A stretch of 10,279 bases of DNA from an uncultured bacterium (GCA_949286445.1 CASECL010000118.1:1-10279); one strand, 5' to 3'. Shown: positions 1-8,260, counted from the first letter of the stretch. Numbers and translations: made by a program. Notes: generated by a model from the sequence alone, not told the origin.

Positions 1-358
1 AACTTAAAAACCGGATCAGGCCATCCTTTGTTTCCGGCAATGCCTCCCGGTAACTCTTTACCCGGAATTGTTCACCATATTCGCTGTGGCGTTCAAAGTG
101 TCCGGTAAATTCCACTGTCATACCGGCCTGAACATTGGCAAGATCGCCAACCACAGTTATCTCTCCGGGCCGGTTTCCTTTTATGCCGCGGTGATCTTTG
201 CCTCCGGCAATCTTCACCGGGGAAATATTTTGAAGCACATGGAATTTTTCCGGATTTTCCGGCAAAACTTTCAATACCGCGTAACCGGTCTTCTCATTGC
301 AGAAAGAAACGCGCGCTACTTCCCCCCGCCAGGTCTCTTCTTCCTGAAAAAACGCCAT
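1..358 (-). CDS. recD2: RecD2-type ATP-dependent DNA helicase, N-terminal part (cut by window edge)
   Basis: The first 119 codons of a gene that runs off the left edge. RecD2 enzymes are SF1B 5'-3' helicases that act in DNA repair outside RecBCD. The visible part is the N-terminal OB-like domain that precedes the helix-hairpin-helix and helicase domains. Family hallmarks are 'GEVARVSFCNEKTGYAVLKV' at residues 12-31, 'TVVGDLANVQAGMTVEFTGH' at about 76-95, 'YGEQFRVKSY' at about 100-109, and 'LPETKDGLIRFLS' at the cut, just before the usual SG-x-IKGIG segment. A stretch of about 25 residues between the first two motifs (FHVLQ to RPGE) looks longer than in many homologues. The ATG at 358 is chosen because GGAG lies 5 nt upstream (364-367). 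No Walker motif is visible because the gene is truncated, so the call rests on the N-terminal domain alone. It lies 417 nt downstream of lysS on the same strand, and co-transcription is uncertain. Confidence 0.83.
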   Translation of the reverse strand, partial: MAFFQEEETWRGEVARVSFCNEKTGYAVLKVLPENPEKFHVLQNISPVKIAGGKDHRGIKGNRPGEITVVGDLANVQAGMTVEFTGHFERHSEYGEQFRVKSYREALPETKDGLIRFLS

Positions 359-485
359 TTCTTCTCCGTATTGAATATTTTTATTATTCTCTCTCCCCTC
401 CCCCGCAAACTGGAAGCCGCATACCAAAGAGAATATCCGTTCAAAAATCCGGCATTCCCCGGATACCCCCCACCCCTGCCGGCAG

Positions 486-545
486 ACAGACTGTTACGGC
501 AGTCCCCGGAAAAGAATACCGATTCTGCCATAAAACAGACTGTTT
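486..545. repeat. Two copies of a short palindromic motif (ACAGACTGT) upstream of recD2
   Basis: ACAGACTGT occurs at 486-494 and again at 535-543, with centres 49 nt apart. Each is a perfect 4+4 inverted repeat around a central A, and the second extends to AAACAGACTGTTT (533-545), which is 6+6. On the minus strand both copies are followed within about 10 nt by a GGCAG word. Paired dyads ahead of a repair-helicase gene could be operator sites. They match neither the CTG-N10-CAG nor the GAAC-N4-GTTC LexA box. Confidence 0.3.
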
Positions 546-702
546 CATCCGTCTCCCGGCTTATCGCAATGGAGTATTACAGAAAATCAGGGTATCTCAA
601 TTCTTGCGGTCTGAAAATGCGCCGCAAAAAAAGTTCCGCCCGTTTTTCCAAGTTTGTCTCTTCTGCCTGATACAACAGAAGACATCCAGCACAGCACCGG
701 GC

Positions 703-762
703 GGAGATATTGTTTTCATCTCCATTACCCGGTCAAATCCGGTAATCACTGCCGCCGGAGAT
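703..762 (-). promoter_or_regulatory. Two mutually exclusive hairpins just downstream of lysS
   Basis: On the minus strand, starting 13 nt after the lysS stop, ATCTCC (762-757) can pair with GGAGAT (723-718). This encloses an inner stem ATTACCGG/CCGGGTAAT (746-739 with 732-724, one bulge, 6-nt loop). The same GGAGAT can instead pair with a second ATCTCC at 708-703, leaving a 9-nt loop. The two ATCTCC strands lie in a 10-bp direct repeat (CGGAGATATT on the plus strand, 702-711 and 756-765). It may act as the 3' end of the lysS transcript, but no T-run follows, so a classical terminator is not supported. Confidence 0.35.
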
Positions 763-775
763 ATTTACTGATCTA

Positions 776-2299
776 TCAGTTTTTGGTTCTCAGGTGGGGG
801 AAGAGGATTACATCCCGGATTGCTTCTGCGCCGGTGAGCAGCATTACCAGACGGTCAATACCGATTCCCATGCCGCCGGCCGGAGGCATACCGTATTCCA
901 GAGCGGTAAGGAAATCCTCGTCCACCTTTTCAGAAAGTTTATCGCCCTCCTGGCGTTCGCGTTCAAACTGTTCCATAAAACGGCGACGCTGCAGAATGGG
1001 ATCATTAAGTTCCGTATAAGCCGGAGCCACTTCCTGACCATTGATTTCCAGTTCAAAAACATCCACCAGATCCGGATTATCCGGGCAGGCCTTGGCCAAC
1101 GGCAGCAGCACTGCCGGAATACGCATAACAAAGGTCGGCTGAATTAACGTATTTTCCACCAGTTTTTCGTAAACCTCGTTGGTCACTTCAAAATCCGGCA
1201 TTTTTTCATTCACATCCAGACCGAGAGCTTTTGCCCGTTTCAGGCGTTCTTCCGGAGTGACGTCAAACCAGTCCGCACCGCCTTTTTCCCGCACCAGATC
1301 ATGATAAGTTACTTTGCGCCAGGGCTTTCCCAGGTCAATTACTTTGCCGTTGCCGTAATCAATCACCAGCGAACCATTGACTTTTTCCGCCACGGTTTTG
1401 ATCAGACTTTCGATCAATTCCATCATCGTTTCACAGCTGCCGTAGGCCTGATAAACCTCCATCATGGTAAATTCCGGACTGTGTTTCCGGTCAACGCCTT
1501 CATTTCTGAAATTACGGTTCAATTCAAAAACCCGCTCAAATCCGCCGACCAGCAGCCGTTTCAAATGCAGTTCCGGCGCAATACGCATATACATTTTCCG
1601 GTTGAGTGCCTCATAAAAGGTAACAAACGGATTGGCAGACGCGCCGCCGGGAATGGGATGAAGCATCGGAGTTTCCACCTCAAGAAAATCCCGACTCTCC
1701 ATGAAACGGCGTATTTCACGGATAATCAGCATACGCTTGAGCAGAATTGTTTTGCTTTCATCGTTGGTAATAAGATCCAGATAACGCTGACGGTAACGCT
1801 GTTCTATATCAGTAAGGCCGTGGAATTTCTCCGGCAGCGGGCGCAGTGACTTGCTAAGCAGAGTAACTTCTTTGACCTTTACAGTAAGCTCGCCCATGCG
1901 GGTGACAAACAACACCCCGTCCACGCCGACAATGTCGCCGATATCAAGCTTCTTGAAAAAGGCAAACTTATCCTCGCCAATGCTGTTTTTGCCCACATAA
2001 AGCTGAATTTTGCCGGAAGAGTCTTTCAGGTCGGCAAAAATAGATTTACCCATAAGTCTCTTGGCCATCAGACGCCCGGCCAGCCGGACGGTTTCCCCCT
2101 CGTGATTTTCGGCGGCTTCCGGCGGCGGCGGAACAAAATTTGCTCTCACCGCGGCTATTTTCTGCACATTGTCAAAACGGTGGCCGAATGGATCAATGCC
2201 ATTGGCACGGAGTTCATTGACTTTATTCACCCGCTGCTCAAAAATATCCGAAGTATTTTCCACCGCGGTGTTTTCCTGTGGCGTCTGATTTTCTGACAT
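776..2299 (-). CDS. lysS: Lysyl-tRNA synthetase, class II
   Basis: A cytoplasmic enzyme that charges tRNA-Lys using lysine and ATP. At 507 residues it has the usual full length. The N-terminal OB-fold anticodon-binding domain spans about residues 70-150 ('VRLAGRLMAKRLMGKSIFAD'). The class II catalytic core follows: motif 1 around 'FLEVETPMLHPIPGGASANP' (205-224), motif 2 'FERVFELNRNFRNEG' (264-278) leading into 'HSPEFTMMEVYQAYG', and motif 3 'GGMGIGIDRLVMLLTG' (475-490) followed by 'FPHLR' near the C-terminus. The lysine and ATP pocket segment is 'INGQEVAPAYTELND' (419-433). The common 'HPVEVSPLAK' segment reads 'RIPAVLLPLAK' here (403-413), probably lineage variation. The ATG at 2299 has AAGGAA 12 nt upstream, a slightly long spacing. 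The gene has its own promoter at 2396-2424 and a leader of about 90 nt containing imperfect 18-nt repeats. Confidence 0.97.
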   Translation of the reverse strand: MSENQTPQENTAVENTSDIFEQRVNKVNELRANGIDPFGHRFDNVQKIAAVRANFVPPPPEAAENHEGETVRLAGRLMAKRLMGKSIFADLKDSSGKIQLYVGKNSIGEDKFAFFKKLDIGDIVGVDGVLFVTRMGELTVKVKEVTLLSKSLRPLPEKFHGLTDIEQRYRQRYLDLITNDESKTILLKRMLIIREIRRFMESRDFLEVETPMLHPIPGGASANPFVTFYEALNRKMYMRIAPELHLKRLLVGGFERVFELNRNFRNEGVDRKHSPEFTMMEVYQAYGSCETMMELIESLIKTVAEKVNGSLVIDYGNGKVIDLGKPWRKVTYHDLVREKGGADWFDVTPEERLKRAKALGLDVNEKMPDFEVTNEVYEKLVENTLIQPTFVMRIPAVLLPLAKACPDNPDLVDVFELEINGQEVAPAYTELNDPILQRRRFMEQFERERQEGDKLSEKVDEDFLTALEYGMPPAGGMGIGIDRLVMLLTGAEAIRDVILFPHLRTKN

Positions 2300-2333
2300 G
2301 ATAAAACTCTATTCCTTAAATTTTCGTAAATAA

Positions 2334-2374
2334 AAATGCACCAACTGCTTCAAATGTTCCGACTGTTCCAAATG
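2334..2374 (-). repeat. Imperfect 18-nt tandem repeat in the lysS leader
   Basis: Within the predicted 5' untranslated leader of lysS, the word CATTT (AAATG on the plus strand) recurs at exact 18-nt intervals: plus-strand 2334-2338, 2352-2356 and 2370-2374. The two full units on the minus strand are CATTTGGAACAGTCGGAA and CATTTGAAGCAGTTGGTG, which match at 13 of 18 positions. The function is unknown. It does not resemble a T-box (no specifier stem or antiterminator bulge recognised). Confidence 0.5.
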
Positions 2375-2395
2375 CCCCGCCCGCCCCGGACTTAT

Positions 2396-2424
2396 AATAT
2401 AACTCCGAAAACCATTTTTTTCAA
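2396..2424 (-). promoter_or_regulatory. Sigma70-type promoter for lysS
   Basis: On the minus strand, -35 TTGAAA (2424-2419) and -10 TATATT (2401-2396) are separated by exactly 17 nt. Transcription should begin near 2389, giving a leader of about 90 nt before the lysS ATG. The -35 box begins 4 nt beyond the macroglobulin stop codon (2431-2429), so lysS can be transcribed independently of the long gene upstream. There is no obvious terminator between the two genes, so some read-through is possible. Confidence 0.65.
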
Positions 2425-2428
2425 GGAG

Positions 2429-5400
2429 TTAACGGCCGATTTTCAGGTTGAATTCCCCGGTATTGGCCCGCAGCTGCGGCACATACATGCCCCTGCCCTC
2501 CGCTGGAAGCGCACAGAATACGCCGTCAAACACCGCCCGGAGACGGTAACGCATGGAAAATTCTCCTCTTCTCACGTTTCTCCAGTAGAACACAGTCTCT
2601 TCCGGCCGGTATTCGGCGTAGATCAGGGGATAAAACGATATGTATGAACTCTTGTTTTTCTCGGTTTCCAATCCGGCGATCTTCCGGTCGGCAAAACGTA
2701 TGTAGTCGTAATCATTGGCGGCATTGCCATACAGTTCAACTTCAATTATATCTCCGGCCCGAACCTGAGTCCGTCCGGTAATCTCAGTACGTTTTTCCAG
2801 CCAGAACGGCTGTTCACGCCATTCGCCGAACTCGAACACCCGCCTGGGTGCGCTGATTTTATCAATCTTGTAATAACGCCTTGAAAGTTTGATTTCATTC
2901 CCGGCAGGCGGGAACTTGTCTTCCAATGAGAAATACTCCATAGAAGCGGAAAAATAGAGTGTTCCTCCACCCTGACGGCGTATTTCCAGCACCTGATTGC
3001 CGCTCTTCAATTCCGGCTCATTCACTGCCAGTACAACGGCTCCGTCAAAGCGGTTTTCCGGAGTGAATTCAATTTTGCCCAGCTCTTTGCCGTTGAGCAA
3101 TACTGAAGCGGTCATATTTTCAGTACCCTCTCCGGAAATCTGCAGGTAACGCGCCAGCGCACGCACTCCCTGAGCCAACGCCATGGAGGAATTTACCGAC
3201 GGGGCATAGCGGAGATTTTCCACCAGATATTTTACCACCATGGGAATAACCGGATTTTCCGGTTCGCAACTCAGCAGATAATTCAGATAGGCACTTTGAA
3301 TTACACTGTCATCACCGTACCAGAAACAGCGGTAAAGAGCATTTCTTTCCAAATGAGCCGTCTGGTTTTCCCGGTTGTATTTGAGATACTGGCGGAGATT
3401 TTCGCCGATCAGTGAACGTTTTTCACCGGGGTGGAGTTTTTCACCCATGAGAGCAAGGAGGTAAAGCGGGAGTTTTTCCCGGTTCTCATAACTATCTCCC
3501 AGCACTTTTTCATCATAATCTCCGCCTTCTGCCAGCACTGCAAACATCCATGCCCGGTAGAAGTAAGATTTTGCATCCAACTGTTTCTCCTGATTTCTGA
3601 GATACTTCAAGGCCCGGTCCAGCCGGGCTTTATCCACCGGAAGCCCTGCTGCTTTTGCCGCCAGCAGCGACTGGGTCACATAAAGCGTGGTATCCAGAAA
3701 ACTCATCTGATTAAGCGAGCCGAACCATCCCCAGCCGCCGTCGGCATTCTGGTAACTCTCGATCATTTTGAGATTTTCTGAAATTACTTTTTCCATTTTT
3801 CCGCCGTCAAATACCGGTACCTGACGGCCGCCGCGCAGATAATTTTCAAGCAATTCATCCGGGGTTGATTTACCCTTGATTTTACTCATATCAACTCCCA
3901 GCTTGGCCAATGCGTATTTAACGCTCAAAGCCGGCACAAACCGGTTGACAATGCCGAAGACATCCCCGGTATCCTCCGCACCAAGATAAGGCAGTAGATC
4001 GGTTAAAGTGGCCGCCAGCGAAGGCGAAAATTCTACCTGCAATCTTCCGGAAGAAAGTTTCCGTTCCGCCGGAAGCACAAAATTGACAAAGCAGTTTTCC
4101 GCCGTTCCAGTCAGAGAGCCGGAAGCGTAACGGTAAACCGGCACTCCTCTTACCAGCACCGGAAACTTCAACTGCAAGGCATCAGACAACGGACTGTTTT
4201 CCGCTTTGGCCTCCAGTATGAAATCTGCTTCGCCGGGAGCGACGGCCATGACTTCAAAATCACATTTCACGGATTTACCGGGCTCAATGGTCAGAACTTT
4301 ATCCGGCAATGACAACACCCTTGCACCATCGCCCTTTGCCAGCAAACGGGGAATGACGGTCAAGGTTTCATCGGAGTAGTTATGCACTATTCCGCTGACT
4401 GCCGCCTTGTCCCCGGTAACCAGAAAACGGGGCAGCTGCAGCCGGGCCAGCAATTTTTTGCTTACCACGATTTCACTTTCACCGGAGCCCACCCGGTTGA
4501 CCGGATCCAGACTCCAGCAGCGGATGCGCCAGGTGGTAAGATTATCCGGAAGTTTCACCTCCAGAAAGAGTTCCCCGTTTTCATTGAGTTTACTGCATCC
4601 CGCCCACAAAATCGAATCGGCAAAATTACTGCGCAAACCGCCCGCGTCTCCCTGTTGAGCTTCGGAAACAGCCGCATCAGCCACGGCATCCGCCTTATCC
4701 GCCGCCGTCGCTTTTGCCAACATGGGAGCACTTTCTTCCCTTAATGTCCCGTTAGCGAACATCACATTCGCATTACGTCTGCCGCGGGAATAATGGGGAT
4801 AAATATAACGGAATACCTCATATTCCGTCGGAGCAGCGGGATAAAAGATGCCGAGATTATTGAATACTCCCTCTTTGAAGTAATTTTTAAATCCCCAGAA
4901 AAACTGAAGTATTTCCGGAATATAACCTGAAGCAATATAATCCAGACTTTTATCGTAAATTGTTACCGTGCAGTAACCGCCGGCGGGTTTGCCGTCCGGC
5001 AGGGTTACTCTGATTTTAATTTTTCCTGTATTTCCCGGTTCAGCCTGAGGTTCGGCAGGGGTTACTTCAACTTTCAGAGATTTATCCTCCGGCGGGATCA
5101 GAACCTCTTTTCTTGCCTGATAAAATTTTCCATCGCAGACAGCAAAGGCGTCAACAAAAATATTCGGCTGATCTTCCACCGCCAATTTTACCGGCAGCAC
5201 CATTGAAGTAGCATTGTCAAGCTCATAGCGGACATAATCCCCCGCTTTCCCCTTCTCCGTTCCGGCATTTGAGCTTCGCAGATAAACCGTCATTCCCGGT
5301 TTCTGCACCGTCAGCAGTATTTGAGCCGTTTCCCCGGGTACATAAGTTGACTTATCTGCGGTCAACTCCAGCGGCGCAGAAGAAACAACTTGACTGGAAA

Positions 5401-8260
5401 AAATATTTTTCTCATCCCCGTCCATTACCTGCAAACTCCACCTGCCGGTAGCGGAAATATTATTTTTATCCGTTACTTTGGCCTCGACCAGGTAATTTCC
5501 CGGCTCATTTATCACCAATGGGAAACTTACCGTATCGGCCGGAAGTTCCAGTTCCTTTTTCCACAGCACCTTACTCCGGTCAGGCCGCAAATTGCCACTG
5601 TCGTCCAGTTTTTCTCGGTAGATAGACACTTCTGCATTTCCGGCAATCATCCCCTGCCCCGGACGGGAGGCGGCAATTTCAAATTCAATAGTTTTGCCTG
5701 CCCGCAGCCAGCCGCGCATGGCGCGCAGATAGACCCGGAAATTTTCCGGCACTGCCGCAGCGGAACCGGAGGCGGAAACGGCAAAATTGCTCTCATCTGT
5801 CAGCGTGGCAGAAAGAGTGTAAGTGTATTCCACCGGATTATTTTCTTTTTTCTTCTCCGTGGGGACTGAAAGGTGAAACTCTCCATTGCTGTCTGTCATC
5901 CCCTCACCGGAGGCGATTTCAACGTCTTCATAAAGGCTGTAATCATAAATTTCCGCAATCCGGCATGAACTGTATCTCCAATACCCTGCCCCAAAAAGCC
6001 AGTCAAAAGGCCCGATCCAGAAAGGTTTCTCCGGCACCGTGCGGCGGCTGAGGGAGTAAGTGATTTTGCCATTGCTTACTGCGCCGCCGAAATAGTAAGC
6101 TCCTTTGACGGTAAAGTCAATATTTCCCCCCTGTTTCACCGCCGGGGACGGAGTGGTGACCGAAAGCGAATATTCCGGTTTTCTGAATTCCTCCACCCGG
6201 AATGTTCCCAGATAGGACAACCGGTAGGCTCCGAGTTCAGCATCAGCAGGAATTTCCCATTCTCCCTGAAAACATCCGCTCTCCCGGTCATAAGCCAATT
6301 CCTTGCTCCACAGTTTTTTACCCCGGGGAGAAATGATTTCATATTTTTTGCTCTTCAAATCCGGCAGAGGATTATCCCCGTATCTGGAAGTCCGGGCGTA
6401 AACGGTGAATTTCACCTTGTCTCCCGGGCGGTACACCCCCTGTGAGAAAATCGGGAAATAACGCACATCATCACTCCTGAACTGGCGGGGCATATTTTTT
6501 GACAGATAAAATCCTAAAAATCCCGGATTCTTACCGGCGGAGGTATAAACCAGATAGGAATAATTAAGTTTATCTTCCTGATCCAGAACTATTTTTCCCT
6601 CCGCATCAGTTACGGCTTCAAAGTCGCAGGTATCTACCGTTACCGCGGCCCTGGGATCACGGTTATATTTCTGGCGGAAACCGTAGAAATTAACTTTCTG
6701 TCCTGCCAGCGGCTTTCCGGTTTTTGAGTCATTGAGCAGAAGAATATTACGATTTCCCCTATCCTTAAGCAAACTTATGGACATATTGCTGACCATAAGC
6801 GGCACCATGCACTCTGCCCCGCCGGGGAAAAGAGCTTTTACCAGATAATAGCCGGTCTCCTCTACCGGCATGGCAATCCGGCTGCGGGAGATTTCATGAT
6901 TCGGCCACGGAGACAGCCGGATATCAGAAGTTTCAACCGGATCTCCGATAAATTGCTGATAACGTTTGTCTTTCAACACCGACGCCAGCATCTCAGGGGA
7001 TGAAATACGGTATTTGCCATCCCGGTTTACCCGGCCGCGGTCTTTAACTATTGTATCAATAAGTTTATCCAATGCTATCGGATGAACAGAGATTTTCACT
7101 GACGGGGAATTGCGGTAAATTAAAGTAACTGCCGGTTTGTCAAATTCCTGAAGCGAGTGCTCAAAAAAGCCGCGATTGGATACAATATCATCCAGTTTTT
7201 CCTGCCAGTATTTATTGGATCCTCCCGCCTTGAGAGCTTTTCCGGCAACTTCAGCGGCTTTTTCAAAGCGCAATCTTGCATAATATTCATCATACAAATT
7301 ATGATAGTCTTTTTTCCTTTCCAGAAGCGGAATAAGTGCATAGTCAGCAGGCAGTTTCACTTTCCGTAGCGCGCCATTCAGCCACAGCAGAGTTTCATCA
7401 TCTTTCAAATTGCGGAGTAACTGCCGCCCCTCCGGAGTGGATGCAAGCCGCTGTACCCGGTAATAGTTGCGGTATACAGAAAAACTATTCTGGAGAAAAT
7501 TTGACCACAGGTCAGAGTCTTTCCCCATTTTATCCCGGCAGTAAAGCAATCTTTCCATATCGCTTTCGGCCCCGGAAAACTTCTCCGGTGCCGCGGAAAA
7601 AATCACATTGCCATTTTTATCCAGCGGGAAACGCTGATTGCCGGCATAAGCGTTGCCCCGCTCTATCTCCGGTATTTTGTCCAGATCGGTCAGAGAGTGG
7701 AGCGTCAACATGTTGCCGTCTCTTGACAGCACATTAAACAATTTGTTAAAATATTCACTGCGGTAACCGGCAAATCTCTTTTCTTCCACCAGAGGCCGGA
7801 AAGAAAGCAGCAGTATCAAGTCCTCCACCCGGTCCCGTTCCCGGGAATTCGCCGCCTCGGCTCCGGAGACATAATTGCCGCCGCGGTGAAAAACACCGCC
7901 AATGATGTATCCGTATGAATTCAGCCGAGCCACCGTGCGAAGCAATAACGGATAATTGCCGGGAAAATGCTGACGGATCTTTTTTACCAGTTCAGCCTGA
8001 TCATCATAGCGGCCGAGTTCTGCCAGAGACTGCATGGCAATATCAAATATTTTGCGCGCCTTTTCCGGTTCAGCATTTGCCGGCCGGGAAAAGAGCAATT
8101 TTTCCGCCATATTAAAGGCATCAAGATAATTCTTCTGATCATAGGCTCTCTGAACTGATTTTTCATCCGGATTTTTTTTATTCCCTTGAATTGCAGGTTC
8201 AGCGGCAAACAAAAACATAGTCAGCAGGCTGAAACTCAAGATAAAATATTTTTTCATCAT
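2429..8260 (-). CDS. Secreted alpha-2-macroglobulin family protein lacking the thioester
   Basis: A giant envelope protein of 1943 residues. The Met-Met start at 8260 is chosen over an in-frame GTG at 8290 because it directly precedes a signal peptide (MMKKYFILSFSLLTMFLFAA), has a GGGGG run 9 nt upstream, and matches the MMKK start of the neighbouring repeat gene. No lipobox cysteine is present, so a soluble periplasmic protein is likely. Order of parts: TPR-like helices (about 34-110 and 320-360); N-terminal macroglobulin domains, with 'QGVYRPGDKVKFTVYAR' at about 607-623; an Ala/Asp/Lys-rich bait-like segment (1176-1208); the central A2M domain ('LPDNLTTWRIRCWSLDP' about 1237-1253, 'RLQLPRFL' about 1273-1280); an alpha-toroid domain ('NADGGWGWF' about 1505-1513); and a C-terminal receptor-binding-like domain. 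Where homologues carry PYGCxEQT the sequence reads 'PYLGAEDT' (1424-1431), and no CxEQ occurs anywhere. Family members bind or trap proteases; covalent trapping is not expected here. No pbpC neighbour is in the window. Confidence 0.93.
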   Translation of the reverse strand: MMKKYFILSFSLLTMFLFAAEPAIQGNKKNPDEKSVQRAYDQKNYLDAFNMAEKLLFSRPANAEPEKARKIFDIAMQSLAELGRYDDQAELVKKIRQHFPGNYPLLLRTVARLNSYGYIIGGVFHRGGNYVSGAEAANSRERDRVEDLILLLSFRPLVEEKRFAGYRSEYFNKLFNVLSRDGNMLTLHSLTDLDKIPEIERGNAYAGNQRFPLDKNGNVIFSAAPEKFSGAESDMERLLYCRDKMGKDSDLWSNFLQNSFSVYRNYYRVQRLASTPEGRQLLRNLKDDETLLWLNGALRKVKLPADYALIPLLERKKDYHNLYDEYYARLRFEKAAEVAGKALKAGGSNKYWQEKLDDIVSNRGFFEHSLQEFDKPAVTLIYRNSPSVKISVHPIALDKLIDTIVKDRGRVNRDGKYRISSPEMLASVLKDKRYQQFIGDPVETSDIRLSPWPNHEISRSRIAMPVEETGYYLVKALFPGGAECMVPLMVSNMSISLLKDRGNRNILLLNDSKTGKPLAGQKVNFYGFRQKYNRDPRAAVTVDTCDFEAVTDAEGKIVLDQEDKLNYSYLVYTSAGKNPGFLGFYLSKNMPRQFRSDDVRYFPIFSQGVYRPGDKVKFTVYARTSRYGDNPLPDLKSKKYEIISPRGKKLWSKELAYDRESGCFQGEWEIPADAELGAYRLSYLGTFRVEEFRKPEYSLSVTTPSPAVKQGGNIDFTVKGAYYFGGAVSNGKITYSLSRRTVPEKPFWIGPFDWLFGAGYWRYSSCRIAEIYDYSLYEDVEIASGEGMTDSNGEFHLSVPTEKKKENNPVEYTYTLSATLTDESNFAVSASGSAAAVPENFRVYLRAMRGWLRAGKTIEFEIAASRPGQGMIAGNAEVSIYREKLDDSGNLRPDRSKVLWKKELELPADTVSFPLVINEPGNYLVEAKVTDKNNISATGRWSLQVMDGDEKNIFSSQVVSSAPLELTADKSTYVPGETAQILLTVQKPGMTVYLRSSNAGTEKGKAGDYVRYELDNATSMVLPVKLAVEDQPNIFVDAFAVCDGKFYQARKEVLIPPEDKSLKVEVTPAEPQAEPGNTGKIKIRVTLPDGKPAGGYCTVTIYDKSLDYIASGYIPEILQFFWGFKNYFKEGVFNNLGIFYPAAPTEYEVFRYIYPHYSRGRRNANVMFANGTLREESAPMLAKATAADKADAVADAAVSEAQQGDAGGLRSNFADSILWAGCSKLNENGELFLEVKLPDNLTTWRIRCWSLDPVNRVGSGESEIVVSKKLLARLQLPRFLVTGDKAAVSGIVHNYSDETLTVIPRLLAKGDGARVLSLPDKVLTIEPGKSVKCDFEVMAVAPGEADFILEAKAENSPLSDALQLKFPVLVRGVPVYRYASGSLTGTAENCFVNFVLPAERKLSSGRLQVEFSPSLAATLTDLLPYLGAEDTGDVFGIVNRFVPALSVKYALAKLGVDMSKIKGKSTPDELLENYLRGGRQVPVFDGGKMEKVISENLKMIESYQNADGGWGWFGSLNQMSFLDTTLYVTQSLLAAKAAGLPVDKARLDRALKYLRNQEKQLDAKSYFYRAWMFAVLAEGGDYDEKVLGDSYENREKLPLYLLALMGEKLHPGEKRSLIGENLRQYLKYNRENQTAHLERNALYRCFWYGDDSVIQSAYLNYLLSCEPENPVIPMVVKYLVENLRYAPSVNSSMALAQGVRALARYLQISGEGTENMTASVLLNGKELGKIEFTPENRFDGAVVLAVNEPELKSGNQVLEIRRQGGGTLYFSASMEYFSLEDKFPPAGNEIKLSRRYYKIDKISAPRRVFEFGEWREQPFWLEKRTEITGRTQVRAGDIIEVELYGNAANDYDYIRFADRKIAGLETEKNKSSYISFYPLIYAEYRPEETVFYWRNVRRGEFSMRYRLRAVFDGVFCALPAEGRGMYVPQLRANTGEFNLKIGR

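Larger units (their letters stand above)
359..775. other. 417-nt non-coding stretch between lysS and recD2
   Basis: No protein gene is convincing here. On the minus strand there are short open frames of 42 codons (725-597) and 71 codons (531-316, running into recD2 out of frame), but neither has a ribosome-binding site or a recognisable product. The stretch holds a pair of competing hairpins just after lysS (703-762) and a stem TTGCGG/CCGCAA with a 12-nt loop (603-626). It also holds two copies of ACAGACTGT (486-494 and 535-543), a 10-nt palindrome CTGCCGGCAG at about 476-485, and a purine-rich run (GGGGGAGGGGAGAG on the minus strand) ahead of recD2. Possible recD2 promoters are weak, for example TTGAGA (600-595) with TAATAC (579-574) at a 15-nt spacer. 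I see no tRNA. Confidence 0.6.

Noticed and set aside
316..531. 71-codon minus-strand frame overlapping the start of recD2
   Set aside because: It overlaps the well-supported recD2 start out of frame by 43 nt, has no ribosome-binding site, and is low-complexity Gly/Arg-rich.
68..670. 200-codon open frame on the plus strand across the left end
   Set aside because: It runs antisense through the recD2 N-terminal domain, has no recognisable product, and reflects the codon bias of the opposite strand.
597..725. 42-codon minus-strand frame after lysS (starts MEMKTISPPG)
   Set aside because: It is short, lacks a Shine-Dalgarno at proper spacing, resembles nothing known, and overlaps the hairpin region. 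It is worth reconsidering only if conserved in relatives.
729..742. GGTCAAATCC flanked by CCGG/CCGG, resembling a tRNA T-arm
   Set aside because: The T-loop lacks one base of the GGTTCAAATCC consensus, and no acceptor, D or anticodon arms can be drawn around it.
2336..2647. Plus-strand frame starting MHQLLQMFRLFQ
   Set aside because: Its repeat-like start is only the 18-nt DNA repeat read in frame, and the rest is antisense to the macroglobulin C-terminus.
5390..5869. 159-codon plus-strand frame inside the macroglobulin gene
   Set aside because: It is antisense to a clearly conserved protein, with no start signal or recognisable domain.
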